Source: Paenibacillus catalpae
Lineage (GTDB): Bacteria; Bacillota; Bacilli; Paenibacillales; Paenibacillaceae
Assembly: GCF_900112695.1 (NCBI RefSeq)
Contig: NZ_FOMT01000006.1
Coordinates: 186,001-250,000 of the forward strand
Direction of reading: 5' to 3'
Length of the DNA: 64,000 nt
The position numbers were made by a program, and so were the translations under genes. Under the pieces are notes generated by a model. The model searched no databases, was not told the origin of the DNA, and saw only the letters and a program-made list of their open reading frames with translations. Shown piece by piece: positions 8,096-16,320 of the stretch; position 1 is the first letter of the stretch; each line of letters starts with the position of its first letter.

Positions 8096-8941
8096 TTAGT
8101 TTTTCATGCCGGTAGTGGCCACGCTCTGAATAAAGAACCGCTCCCCGATCAGGAACACAATCACCATTGGAATCGTTGCGAACACGGTGCCGGCCATCAG
8201 AAGGCCGTAGTCCATCGTGTGCTCCGTCTGGAACACCTTAAGACCAAGCTGAAGAGTCTTCAGAAGATCGTCGTTCAGGTAAATTAGCGGTGCCAGATAA
8301 TCGTTCCACATAAAGGTGAAGGTAAAGATCGCAAAGGTGGAGAGGCTTGGCGCCGACAAAGGCATAATAATCCTCCAGAAAATCTTCCATTCGCTTAAGC
8401 CATCCACTCGGGCAGCCTCGTTCAGCTCATTCGGCAGGCTGAGGAAAAATTGACGCATCAGGAAAATACCAAAGCCGCTGAATAGTTGAATAAGGACATA
8501 GCCGGTATGCGTGTTGTACAGATCCAGCTTGCTGACAATCGCAAACTGCGGAACCATGATCGAATGCCAAGGCATCATCAGGTTGGTCATGAACAGGATA
8601 AAGATCGTCTGCTTGAACGGGACCTTCAGCTTCGCGAAGGCGTAAGCCGCCATGGAGCAGATGACAACCTGCAGAATCGTTATAATGACCGATAGCTTAA
8701 GAGTATTCAGGAAATAGCGGCCAAACGGAATCGCCGTCCATACCTCCTGGTAATTGTGCAAATAGAGCTTGCTTGGGATCCAGTTCATCGGATTGTTGAA
8801 CAGATCCACGTCCGTCCGAAGGGAGGTCGAGATCATCCATAGGAACGGGAACAAAGTGGCAATCGAAAAAGCGACTAGCACAATAAGCAACAAATAGCTG
8901 GCAAGCTTGCCCCATTTCGATTTAGTAGTGACATCCATCAT
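8096..8941 (-). CDS. Carbohydrate ABC transporter permease, MalG type
   Basis: About 281 residues with six membrane helices and the cytoplasmic EAA loop EAARVDGLSEWKIFWRIIMP, which docks the ATPase. The closing residues MKN are typical of the family. Two adjacent ATGs (8941 and 8938) follow a GAGGTG ribosome site; either may be the start. It pairs with the MalF-type permease upstream. No ATPase gene is in the operon, so a shared MsmX-type ATPase encoded elsewhere is expected, as for many Firmicute sugar importers. Confidence 0.9.
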   Translation of the reverse strand: MMDVTTKSKWGKLASYLLLIVLVAFSIATLFPFLWMISTSLRTDVDLFNNPMNWIPSKLYLHNYQEVWTAIPFGRYFLNTLKLSVIITILQVVICSMAAYAFAKLKVPFKQTIFILFMTNLMMPWHSIMVPQFAIVSKLDLYNTHTGYVLIQLFSGFGIFLMRQFFLSLPNELNEAARVDGLSEWKIFWRIIMPLSAPSLSTFAIFTFTFMWNDYLAPLIYLNDDLLKTLQLGLKVFQTEHTMDYGLLMAGTVFATIPMVIVFLIGERFFIQSVATTGMKN

Positions 8942-8959
8942 GAGCACCTCGCTTCCATC

Positions 8960-9850
8960 TTAATAAGTCACCCATTTTTTCTCGAGCCGGAATTGAATCA
9001 GGGAAATAATCATGATAATCAGGAACAGCACGGTCGACATCGCGGCGGAATAGCCCATCCGGTAGTTGACGAATGCTTCCTGGTAAATGCGGAATACAAG
9101 CACGTTTGTTGAGCGGCCAGGGCCGCCGTCCGTCATAACCGACACCAGGTCAAACACCTGGAAGGAGTTAATAATGGTAAGAATGAGTACCATAAACAGG
9201 GTTGGCGACAGCGACGGCAGCGTAATGTACAGAAACTGCTTGAACCGGTTCGCTCCGTCAAGCCGCGCGGATTCATACAGGTGAGTCGGAATGCCTTGAA
9301 TGCCCGCCAGCAAAATAATCATGTAGTAACCAAAGCTCTTCCATACCGCAACCACTACAATGGCGATCAGCGCCCACTTCGAGGACATCAGCCACTGCGG
9401 CGGATTCGCAATTCCTATCGCTTCAAGCATATGGTTGATCGGCCCGGACATCGGGTTGAACAGCAGCGCCCAGACAATCGCGATCGACACCATAGACGTA
9501 ATTTGCGGAAAATAAAAGGCCATGCGCAAATACTTGCGCAGATGAAGGATCGAGTTAAGAGCGATAGCAGCCAGCAGGGCCAGCAGCATCGTAAGCGGAA
9601 CGAATAAGACCGTGTAGACCAGATTGTTTTTGAGAGAGACGATAAAATAATCATCCTTGAACAACTTCGTATAATTGTCAAAGCCGATGAAATTCGCTTT
9701 TACATTAAAGCCGCCGTAATCGGTAAAGCTCATGACAAAGCCATACACGAGCGGAATGAAGATAAAGACGGCAAACAGCACAAAAGCCGGAAGGATAAAC
9801 AGCGTCCCCGTCAGATACGGCTTATATTGAGGCAGTCGTCTGCTGGTCAT
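8960..9850 (-). CDS. Carbohydrate ABC transporter permease, MalF type
   Basis: A 296-residue integral membrane protein with six helices. The first is FILPAFVLFAVFIFIPLVYGF, and the EAA loop YESARLDGANRFKQFLYITLP sits near residue 190. It forms a heterodimeric channel with the MalG-type partner 18 bp downstream. The ATG at 9850 has AAGGAGG upstream. It follows the binding-protein gene after a stable stem-loop, which probably sets lower expression of the channel than of the binding protein. Confidence 0.9.
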   Translation of the reverse strand: MTSRRLPQYKPYLTGTLFILPAFVLFAVFIFIPLVYGFVMSFTDYGGFNVKANFIGFDNYTKLFKDDYFIVSLKNNLVYTVLFVPLTMLLALLAAIALNSILHLRKYLRMAFYFPQITSMVSIAIVWALLFNPMSGPINHMLEAIGIANPPQWLMSSKWALIAIVVVAVWKSFGYYMIILLAGIQGIPTHLYESARLDGANRFKQFLYITLPSLSPTLFMVLILTIINSFQVFDLVSVMTDGGPGRSTNVLVFRIYQEAFVNYRMGYSAAMSTVLFLIIMIISLIQFRLEKKWVTY

Positions 9851-9876
9851 GGAAGGAACCTCCTTGCTGAAATAAG

Positions 9877-9908
9877 ATCGGCTTCCGTCATTAGAAGCGG
9901 AAGCCGAT
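9877..9908 (-). other. Intercistronic stem-loop between binding protein and permease genes
   Basis: The 11-bp perfect stem ATCGGCTTCCG / CGGAAGCCGAT with a 10-nt loop lies 24 nt past the binding-protein stop codon. On the transcribed strand no T run follows, so it is not a standard terminator. Such hairpins commonly protect the upstream binding-protein message from 3' decay, or attenuate the downstream genes. Confidence 0.65.
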
Positions 9909-9932
9909 GATTGCTTAAGCTATACTTACGGG

Positions 9933-11222
9933 TTAAGGATTAAGAACGGATTTGCGCGCATCCAGGTAGTTCTGGATCGCCTTCGCCGAGTCGATCTCCT
10001 CGAACAGGAACAGATCGCGCTGCTCGTTGTACAAGCGGTTAATCTCGTCGATTTGGGCGATAGGCTGATTTTCAATAACCGTATTTGCTTCAAAGAAGTA
10101 GCTGCTGCCTTGAATGCCGGTAGCGCTCAGGAAGGCATCCTTTGTTTTGTCGCTGGAATAGGCCGGCAGTACACTCGATTGCGCAATGATGGATTCACCT
10201 TGCTCGCCGGCTAGGAACTTGACGAATTCGAAGGCGGCATCAGCGTTCTTGCTTGCCGGGTTAATACCGATAAACGTACTCACGCCGCCAACGGTAACCG
10301 GATCGGTGGTTCCTTCCGGCAGAGGCAGGGGAGCCATATCGAAGTTGATGTCGGTCTTGCCGCTCGCGATATCGGCCTTCAGCATGTTGACGGTCCATTC
10401 GCCGTTAACCAGCATCGCGACATTGCCGCTCTCGAACTGCTTGATCCAGTCAACGCTTTCGCCGTTCATTTGCTTATAGCTCATATGCGACTGGTCTTTG
10501 TAGTACAAGCGGTCTTGGAAGTCGAGCCATTCCACTACATCATCAAGGCTGTCATCGAGAATGGTTGTCCCCTTCTGAAGAGCGCTAAGCGGCGCCGTCA
10601 GCCAGTCTGCGAAGTAGCCGCCCCATTGTTTGCCGGCTCCGTCGCCTTTGGTCAGCTGTTTGGCGAGATCCGCGTATTCGTTCCAAGTCATCTGCGTTGG
10701 ATAAGGAAGGCCTTCTTTATCGAAGATCGCTTTGTTGTAGAACAACGCGTACTCCGAAGTACGGTAAGGAAGGGCGACGTATTTGCCGCCTGTCAGCGTC
10801 TCGACGATGTCCTGGTAGCTTGGGCCGTAAGCGCCAACGTCGAGGTTGGCCGATTTAATGCGGTCGGTCAGGTCGACCAGCTGGTTTTTGGAAGAGTAGA
10901 GACCAAGGCTGGACGTTCCGTTCATGCTGTACAGATCCATTTTGGACCCGCCGGTCAGGTTGTTCATAATTTTGGTATTATACTCATCCGCATTATTGCT
11001 GATGGTGTTCATTTTCACTTCCGCGGTGCTGCTTTGTGCGTTAAAGGCATCCACAACCTTCTGCATATAATCGGCCTCGTCCGTCCAGGTGTAGTATTGC
11101 AGGACGGTCTTGCCGCCGCTTGCCGCACTATTTTGTGTATTTGTATCGTTTGAGCCGCATCCGGCAGCGGTTACGCCAAGAGCAGCAATAAGGGCCAAGC
11201 TGAAGTAGCTGCGAGTTTTCAT
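9933..11222 (-). CDS. Sugar-binding lipoprotein of an ABC transporter
   Basis: A 429-residue extracellular solute-binding protein of the family-1 type. The signal peptide (MKTRSYFSLALIAA) ends in the lipobox GVTAAGC, with Cys22 modified and membrane-anchored. A Ser/Asn-rich stretch precedes the mature lobe (LQYYTWTDEADYMQKVVDAFN), and the segment DIASGK lies in the C-terminal lobe. I chose the ATG at 11222 because GGAGGG precedes it and the lipoprotein signal begins there; a longer in-frame extension has no ribosome site. It heads the importer-GH5 operon and diverges from a two-component system. The ligand is probably a beta-glucan oligosaccharide; that is inference from GH5. Confidence 0.9.
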   Translation of the reverse strand: MKTRSYFSLALIAALGVTAAGCGSNDTNTQNSAASGGKTVLQYYTWTDEADYMQKVVDAFNAQSSTAEVKMNTISNNADEYNTKIMNNLTGGSKMDLYSMNGTSSLGLYSSKNQLVDLTDRIKSANLDVGAYGPSYQDIVETLTGGKYVALPYRTSEYALFYNKAIFDKEGLPYPTQMTWNEYADLAKQLTKGDGAGKQWGGYFADWLTAPLSALQKGTTILDDSLDDVVEWLDFQDRLYYKDQSHMSYKQMNGESVDWIKQFESGNVAMLVNGEWTVNMLKADIASGKTDINFDMAPLPLPEGTTDPVTVGGVSTFIGINPASKNADAAFEFVKFLAGEQGESIIAQSSVLPAYSSDKTKDAFLSATGIQGSSYFFEANTVIENQPIAQIDEINRLYNEQRDLFLFEEIDSAKAIQNYLDARKSVLNP

Positions 11223-11253
11223 CGTAATGTTCCCTCCTAAGCTTTGTAGTCCT

Positions 11254-11300
11254 TTTATAGTAAATCTGTCCGGCCAATTCGGTAAGGTTGAAGTTTTATC
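11254..11300 (-). promoter_or_regulatory. Candidate promoter and activator site of the importer operon
   Basis: On the minus strand GATAAAACTTCAACCT (11300-11285) is followed, 22 nt later, by the -10-like TACTAT (11262-11257). A 14-of-16 match to this element occurs in opposite orientation before the divergent kinase gene at the same distance from a -10-like box. No consensus -35 box is visible, as expected for an activated promoter. Confidence 0.45.
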
Positions 11301-11376
11301 ATCGCTTGGAACAGGAGGAAGGGCTGGACTTGCATAATACATTGGGGATTGACGGGAGGATATAGAAAGGCGGTTG

Positions 11377-11420
11377 TATAAAATTTCAACCTCTACAGCA
11401 GCGTAAAGATCAAATAAAAT
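11377..11420 (+). promoter_or_regulatory. Candidate promoter and activator site of the kinase/regulator operon
   Basis: TATAAAATTTCAACCT (11377-11392) is followed after 22 nt by TAAAAT (11415-11420). It is the mirror partner of the site at 11285-11300. The adjacent LuxR-type response regulator is the obvious candidate to bind both. Confidence 0.45.
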
Positions 11421-11459
11421 AAATGTTATTTGGTTCATTTGGTCGAAAGGACGGCATCT

Positions 11460-12992
11460 ATGTTTATCTTCTTTGTGTTCCTGTTATTTATTGCGATCGC
11501 GGTATTCTGCCTGACACAACAGAAATATACAAAGGCCACGCTGTTTATGCTGCTGATGGGCTTGTCCTATCTGATCGTCGTGACCTGCATCATTACCTAC
11601 ATGAGCAAGGATGCTTATTATTACAACAGCCTGGGCAACTATTTCGGCATCAAAAAAGGGCTGCAAAACCAGCTGCTGTTCCTGCCGGTTTCCCGGCTTG
11701 CCCTTATTCGTATTTTTCATCTGTTCACGCTGTTGTTTCTGTATACGGGACTTTGCTCCGCGATGTATTTCGCCTTTGATCCGGATGCAAAGCGAAGCAG
11801 ACGGCTGCTTGGGATAATCGCCGTACCTTGCGTGCTGCAGGCGGTCATCTATGACCCGGTCTTTTATGAGCATCTGTATTACAGGCTTTATCCGGATTAT
11901 ATGTCCGCTCAGCGGTTGAATTCGCTCTATGAAACAGTCCATAAGGCAACTTTGACGGTTAATACGCTGTTTATCGCAACAGGCATAATGCTGCTCTTAT
12001 ATGCTCTGTATAATGCCCCGAAAGTCCGTCAAATACGAAGCAATATCGTTATGATTAGCATCTCGTATGTATCGGTTCAAATTACGTACTATTACATGAA
12101 TTATTGGGCTCCCAATATACTGGTGCATGTGTCGAAGGCGGCTCATTTTGTCCGGTATAAACCGATGAATCTCGTAGGCAATCCGTCGATCTATTCGTTA
12201 TTGCCGTATGTATCGGGGCTTTGCCTGTTTGTGAGTCTGTACAGCATCTACAAGTACGCGCGGATACAAAATAAGATTAATAACCAGGAGACAATTATTT
12301 CGCGAAATATCGATTCGGCTCTGTTAACCTCCCGTGTATTCAGCCACTATATGAAGAACGAGCTGCTGGCCATTAAGGCGCAGACAGAATACCTGGAGAG
12401 TCTGTACGAGGAGCAGCCGGAGCTGGTGGAGGAGCTGCAGGTCATTGAACAGCGCTGCAATAAGGTCTATACTCGCCTTGATGCCATTCATCAGAAGAAC
12501 CTGAAGTCCAGAATCGAGCTGGAACCCGTGTCTCTATTTGATCTGCTCGATAAGCTGCTGGCCGAGATGGGCGTGGAATTAAAGTCTATCCGGGTCAATT
12601 ATGCAAGATCTCAGCGGAAGCTGATGATTATGGCCGACCCTTATTATTTGTCCCAAGCGGTAGAGAATATCATGACGAATGCCGCGGAAGCGCTCGAGTT
12701 TGTCCCGGAGAAAGCCCGGCAGATTGATGTATTGGTCAATGTGAAAAATAAATGGGCAGAGCTCGTCATTCAAGATAACGGGCCGGGTATTTCGGAAGAG
12801 AACCAGGCAAATATATTTCAGCCCTTCTATTCGTCCAAGCCTACCGCGACCAACTGGGGGATGGGGCTGTCGATCTGCCATACCATCATTACGGCCCATG
12901 GGGGCAAGATCAGCGTGGATAGCAAGGTTGGGAGCGGTACTGCGTTTCATATCGTTATTCCGTTACTTTCGATGGACAAGGAGAGGAGATGA
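11460..12992 (+). CDS. Membrane sensor histidine kinase
   Basis: A 510-residue kinase. Residues 1-265 hold about seven hydrophobic segments with little extracellular loop, so sensing is probably within the membrane. A signalling helix follows, then an H-box-like segment FSHYMKNELLAIKAQ with His296 as the likely phosphoacceptor, lacking the usual HExRTP. The ATPase domain has the N box (ENIMTNAAEAL), G1 box (DNGPGIS) and G2 box (GMGLSICHTIITAHGG). The ATG at 11460 has GAAAGGA upstream. It ends 6 bp before its response regulator and is divergent from the sugar importer, which it probably controls. Confidence 0.85.
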   Translation: MFIFFVFLLFIAIAVFCLTQQKYTKATLFMLLMGLSYLIVVTCIITYMSKDAYYYNSLGNYFGIKKGLQNQLLFLPVSRLALIRIFHLFTLLFLYTGLCSAMYFAFDPDAKRSRRLLGIIAVPCVLQAVIYDPVFYEHLYYRLYPDYMSAQRLNSLYETVHKATLTVNTLFIATGIMLLLYALYNAPKVRQIRSNIVMISISYVSVQITYYYMNYWAPNILVHVSKAAHFVRYKPMNLVGNPSIYSLLPYVSGLCLFVSLYSIYKYARIQNKINNQETIISRNIDSALLTSRVFSHYMKNELLAIKAQTEYLESLYEEQPELVEELQVIEQRCNKVYTRLDAIHQKNLKSRIELEPVSLFDLLDKLLAEMGVELKSIRVNYARSQRKLMIMADPYYLSQAVENIMTNAAEALEFVPEKARQIDVLVNVKNKWAELVIQDNGPGISEENQANIFQPFYSSKPTATNWGMGLSICHTIITAHGGKISVDSKVGSGTAFHIVIPLLSMDKERR

Positions 12993-12998
12993 AGCGGC

Positions 12999-13694
12999 AT
13001 GAGCACGCCCATTAAAGTACTGATTGTAGAAGATGATCCCTTAATTTGTAAGCGATATCAGATGATCCTGTCAAAGGATGAAGAGATTGAGTTTGTCGGG
13101 CGGGCAGCCAGCGGCTATGAAGGCACGATGCTGGCTGCGCTGAACAAGCCGGATGTGATTCTGATGGACATCGAGCTGGAAGATAAACAGGCGGGCCTCC
13201 GGGCCACCTCCGAAATATTGAATTACATGCCGGATATCAAGATTGTCATGCTGACCGTATGCGAGACGGATGAGACGGTGTTCCGCGCCTTTGAGCTGGG
13301 GGCAACGAATTATTTGCTCAAGAACATGCCGGCCGAGTCGATCCTGGAGGCGGTCAAGGATGCCTATTATGACCGGCCGTCCCTGCATTCGAATATTGCG
13401 GGCAAGATTACGAAGGAATTCAAGCGAATCAAGACGACGGAAGACAGTCTGCTGCATAACTTTTATATTTTCTCCCAGCTGACGCCAACCGAGCTTGAGG
13501 TGCTGGAGCTCTTGATGAAGGACTACACACGCCAGGAAATTTGCAAGCTGCGGCATGTAGAGCCTTCGACCTTAAAATCGCAAATGAACAGCATTCTGAA
13601 AAAGTTTAACAAGAGTAGTGCGGCGGAGATTGTCTCGCTCCTTCGTGAGCTTCATATACCGGAGATTTTGTCGCAGCGTAAGACGAAGCAGTAG
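12999..13694 (+). CDS. Response regulator, NarL/LuxR type
   Basis: A 231-residue regulator. The receiver domain (1-125) has the acidic pair in VEDD (residues 10-13) and phosphoacceptor Asp57 in ILMDIEL. The C-terminal helix-turn-helix runs LTPTELEVLELLMKDYTRQEICKLRHVEPSTLKSQM (about 165-200), a LuxR-like layout with an unusual recognition helix. Paired with the kinase 6 bp upstream. Likely targets are the matched inverted sites at 11285-11300 and 11377-11392. No other target is visible in the window. Confidence 0.88.
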   Translation: MSTPIKVLIVEDDPLICKRYQMILSKDEEIEFVGRAASGYEGTMLAALNKPDVILMDIELEDKQAGLRATSEILNYMPDIKIVMLTVCETDETVFRAFELGATNYLLKNMPAESILEAVKDAYYDRPSLHSNIAGKITKEFKRIKTTEDSLLHNFYIFSQLTPTELEVLELLMKDYTRQEICKLRHVEPSTLKSQMNSILKKFNKSSAAEIVSLLRELHIPEILSQRKTKQ

Positions 13695-13780
13695 AAAGGG
13701 TTACAAAAGAAGCTGCCGGGCTTAGTCAAGGGCTGATAGCTCAGTTCCTTTTTTGTGAGGACAGAGGGTACGCTGGATTT

Positions 13781-13957
13781 CATCCAATCTATAAAGATAA
13801 TTGTTGCTAGTTAGCCTTCTACGTTGGAGTAGATGCAGTATAATGTGCTAACTTGGAACGGATTCCTCGTTTCAACGGAGATTAGGTTGGATGGACTCCA
13901 TTCTAATGAATACGAAGTCGCTTAAACGGATGATTCAACTGTAAAAAATCCAACGTA
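13781..13957. repeat. Non-coding structured intergenic element
   Basis: Between the response-regulator stop and the next terminator lies DNA with no credible reading frame but nested inverted repeats: CATCCAA (13781-13787) with TTGGATG (13887-13893), AGTTAGC (13809-13815) with GCTAACT (13847-13853), and TACGTTGGA (13820-13828) with TCCAACGTA (13949-13957). The 9-bp arms about 120 bp apart suggest a small dispersed intergenic repeat or a miniature mobile-element relic. Only one copy is in this window, so its repeat nature is inference. Confidence 0.4.
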
Positions 13958-13967
13958 CAGAAAAGAA

Positions 13968-14017
13968 AAGGCTGTCCAACGTCATCATCTTTAATGACTT
14001 TTGGACAGCCCTTTTTT
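13968..14017. terminator. Bidirectional intrinsic terminator
   Basis: GGCTGTCCAA (13970-13979) pairs with TTGGACAGCC (14001-14010), and an inner stem GTCAT/ATGAC continues the hairpin. T runs flank both ends in the right orientation. It serves the regulator gene and the convergent GT2-GtrA gene. Confidence 0.85.
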
Positions 14018-14031
14018 ATTCCAATCTACCT

Positions 14032-15045
14032 TTAGTAAACGAATCTCCGCTGCACCAGGTAGCTGAAGGCGAACAGAAGAGCCTCCGTCATCAGCTTGGC
14101 CGCAAATAGCGGGATCTTTATGCTCTCATGGAAGAGATACAGAAGGGCATAGTTCGAGATCATGATGACGACTACAAGAGAGAAGTAGCGGGGAAGCGAC
14201 TTCTTGATCGAAATGGCTTGCCCATCGTTAAAGACAAAGCGGCGGTTCATCGTGAAGTTGAAGATGGAGCTGATTACCCTGGCCCCGATTACCGCAATGA
14301 GCAGACTCGAGGTCAGCCACTGGAAGAGGAACAGCAGCACGAAATCAAGTACAGCCGCGAAGCCCGATGAGGTGCAGAACTTCAGGAACGGGAAGTAAAT
14401 GCGTGCCGAATCGGTAAGCGGACGGAAGTGGGAGGACTTGTTATCCTCCAGATAGACCGTCTCGATCGGCACCTCTACGAAGTCATAACCTGCCTTCGGC
14501 GCCTCAAGCAGCATGTTCATTTCATATTCGAAGCGATCGCCGGGAACCTCGCATAGCCAGTCCAGCATGTCGGAGGAATAACCGCGCAGGCCGGTCTGCG
14601 TATCCCGGATCGGCTTGCCTGTCGCAAGCGAGTAGACCATTCGGGTCGCGGAGTTGCCGAAGCGGCTGCGCAGCGGTACTTTGCCGGTGAATTGCCGGCT
14701 TCCTAATACGATATGATTGCGGTTTTTGCGTACCGCATCCGTTATTTTCAGAATATCCTCCGGCAGGTGCTGCCCGTCGCTGTCGGCACAGACAACACCG
14801 TCATGGCCGCCATGCTGCCGGACATAATCGAAGCCGGTTTTTAACGCACTGCCTTTGCCCTTATTGACCGTATGCCGGAGTACCGTACAACCAGCCTCTG
14901 CCGCCGATTCGAAGATCGCCTTGTATTGCTCGCCGCTGCCGTCATCCACAATCAGAATGGAGGCGACGCCGGTTTCCTCCTTTAGATGATGAATTAGCGT
15001 GAGCAGCCTTTCGTCCGGCTCGTATGAGGGGATTAAGATCGTCAT
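14032..15045 (-). CDS. Glycosyltransferase family 2 / GtrA fusion protein
   Basis: A 337-residue two-domain membrane enzyme. Residues 1-200 form a GT-A fold glycosyltransferase: LIPSYEPDE at the start, LIVDDGSG near 35, and the metal-binding CADSDGQHLPED near 90. Residues about 215-337 form a four-helix GtrA domain (KFCTSSGFAAVLDF, GARVISSIFNFTMNRRFVF). Such fusions are thought to load a sugar onto a lipid carrier and flip or deliver it to the outer face. It lies 18 bp after the phosphodiester glycosidase gene, in one operon under the site C promoter. This points to glycosylation of an extracellular polymer. Confidence 0.88.
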   Translation of the reverse strand: MTILIPSYEPDERLLTLIHHLKEETGVASILIVDDGSGEQYKAIFESAAEAGCTVLRHTVNKGKGSALKTGFDYVRQHGGHDGVVCADSDGQHLPEDILKITDAVRKNRNHIVLGSRQFTGKVPLRSRFGNSATRMVYSLATGKPIRDTQTGLRGYSSDMLDWLCEVPGDRFEYEMNMLLEAPKAGYDFVEVPIETVYLEDNKSSHFRPLTDSARIYFPFLKFCTSSGFAAVLDFVLLFLFQWLTSSLLIAVIGARVISSIFNFTMNRRFVFNDGQAISIKKSLPRYFSLVVVIMISNYALLYLFHESIKIPLFAAKLMTEALLFAFSYLVQRRFVY

Positions 15046-15063
15046 TGTTGTGGCCTCCGTTTC

Positions 15064-16029
15064 TTAGGATTGAGGAATATAGATAATGTCGCTTACACCA
15101 CGTTCATTGCCCTTGCCAAGCGGATTGTTAACCACCCGGCCCATGAAGTACATCGTGGACGAACCGCCGCCGTCGAGGTTATACGCCTCGGTCGCTCCAA
15201 GCTCCTTGAACAGATCGGCGAATTCCGTCAGCGTCATGCCTCGGCTATAGCCCGTGCTTCTGCCGTCAACAATGACAAGCAGGAAGTGGTTCGGCGAGAT
15301 CATGCCAATGCCGGTGCGCGGATTGGAGGCCTGAATCGAGCGGTTGCCAAAGTTTTTATCAATCTCGACATGGCTGAAGTCACCGGCGATTTTACCGTCC
15401 GTGACCAGAGCGGGACCAAAGGAGAACGCGTTTGTTACTCCTTGCGCGAGCAGCTCATCTGTTGATGTCTCCTCTTCGTCGTAAGACTTCAGCGTACCGT
15501 CATTGAACAGGGCAAGACCAATCCTTGCCGGTTCATCCCGGTAGACGGTGCCGTTACGAATAACAACTCCGTCGCTGCGGAAGCCGTAGTAATCGCCGTT
15601 AATCGCGAAGATGGCATTGTGATCGGCCGCGATAGTTGACGTATTCTGAATAATATTGGTGCCAAAGGAATCCTTGGCGAAAGCGGTAAGCAGGTTGGTT
15701 GTGCTGTTAAAGGTGACGTCAGCAACATAGTAGGTGATCATATCCGAGCCGGAGCCGGTCTGCACCTGCTTGATGCTGATCGTCTGGTTGTCATCCTTGT
15801 AATTCCAGTCATCGTATTCGGCGTTGGTTGACGTAGTCGCGGAGGTGCCGCTGCTTGTGCCGGAGCTCGAACCCGAATTGGATACGGAGCCCGGCGTGAC
15901 TTTCACCTCAACGTGCTCAATCAAATACCGGTCGGCGAGCTTGTACAGAATGGCTGCGATGATGAGCAGAATGACCGCTATAATGGTGATGATTTTGGTT
16001 TTTTTGCGTGTGCGGAAAATTAAGATCAA
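15064..16029 (-). CDS. Phosphodiester glycosidase (NAGPA) family protein, membrane-anchored
   Basis: About 320 residues: a short basic N-terminus (RTRKKTK), one membrane helix (about 13-30), a Ser/Gly/Thr linker, then a phosphodiester-glycosidase domain with NGDYYGFRSDGVVIRNG and LDGGGSSTMYF, the two hallmark motifs. The family includes the enzyme that uncovers GlcNAc-phosphodiesters and bacterial proteins tied to exopolysaccharide or teichoic-type polymers. The start is odd. AAGGAG (16035-16030) is followed directly by TTG (16029), with ATT at 16020 as the next possible start, and no ATG or GTG is in frame. The gene is driven from the shared-element promoter at about 16066-16100. Confidence 0.82.
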   Translation of the reverse strand: MILIFRTRKKTKIITIIAVILLIIAAILYKLADRYLIEHVEVKVTPGSVSNSGSSSGTSSGTSATTSTNAEYDDWNYKDDNQTISIKQVQTGSGSDMITYYVADVTFNSTTNLLTAFAKDSFGTNIIQNTSTIAADHNAIFAINGDYYGFRSDGVVIRNGTVYRDEPARIGLALFNDGTLKSYDEEETSTDELLAQGVTNAFSFGPALVTDGKIAGDFSHVEIDKNFGNRSIQASNPRTGIGMISPNHFLLVIVDGRSTGYSRGMTLTEFADLFKELGATEAYNLDGGGSSTMYFMGRVVNNPLGKGNERGVSDIIYIPQS

Positions 16030-16065
16030 CTCCTTAATAGGCAGATGCCTTGTGGTTATGGAGTA

Positions 16066-16100
16066 ATCTTAGAGCGGGAACCTTTAGTTAAACTTAAATA
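16066..16100 (-). promoter_or_regulatory. Promoter with shared response-regulator element, site C
   Basis: On the minus strand TTTAAGTTTAACTAAAGG (in 16099-16081) ends in GGT, then 8 nt (TCCCGCTC), then the -10 box TAAGAT (16071-16066). The element and the GGT-to-10 distance match the promoters at 18512-18546 and 18576-18610. No -35 consensus is present; the element occupies that place. It drives the phosphodiester glycosidase-GT2/GtrA operon. Confidence 0.7.
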
Positions 16101-16140
16101 GGGGAGGGGGGAGGGGATATGAATGATGGATGGCTGGTTG

Positions 16141-16292
16141 TAGGTGGGTGGGGAGCTGGGGTATCCCCTTCGGTCGCTGTTGCCTGGCAGGAAATTTCGA
16201 TTGGAATCCGCTTGTCGGCGGATATTTCCCGCAAGGCAAAGGCGAACGCTCCGCTCCTCAGGGGATACCCCAGCCTCCCTCCAAACCCACCT
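16141..16292. repeat. Long imperfect hairpin element
   Basis: About 150 bp fold back on themselves. AGGTGGGT (16142-16149) pairs with ACCCACCT (16285-16292). CTGGGGTATCCCC (16156-16168) pairs with GGGGATACCCCAG (16261-16273). Inside, GGAAAT (16190-16195) pairs with ATTTCC (16224-16229) and ATCCGC (16206-16211) with GCGGAT (16218-16223). Open frames through it are low-complexity and lack ribosome sites. It looks like an intergenic repeat, a miniature inverted-repeat element or a structured RNA; I cannot tell which from one copy. Confidence 0.6.
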
Positions 16293-16320
16293 GCTTACCC
16301 AAGATCCGCCCCTTCCTATC

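Noticed and set aside
9933..11438. Longer form of the sugar-binding protein with a 72-residue N-terminal extension
   Set aside because: The extension runs through the promoter region and lacks a ribosome site; the lipoprotein signal peptide begins at the ATG at 11222 after GGAGGG.
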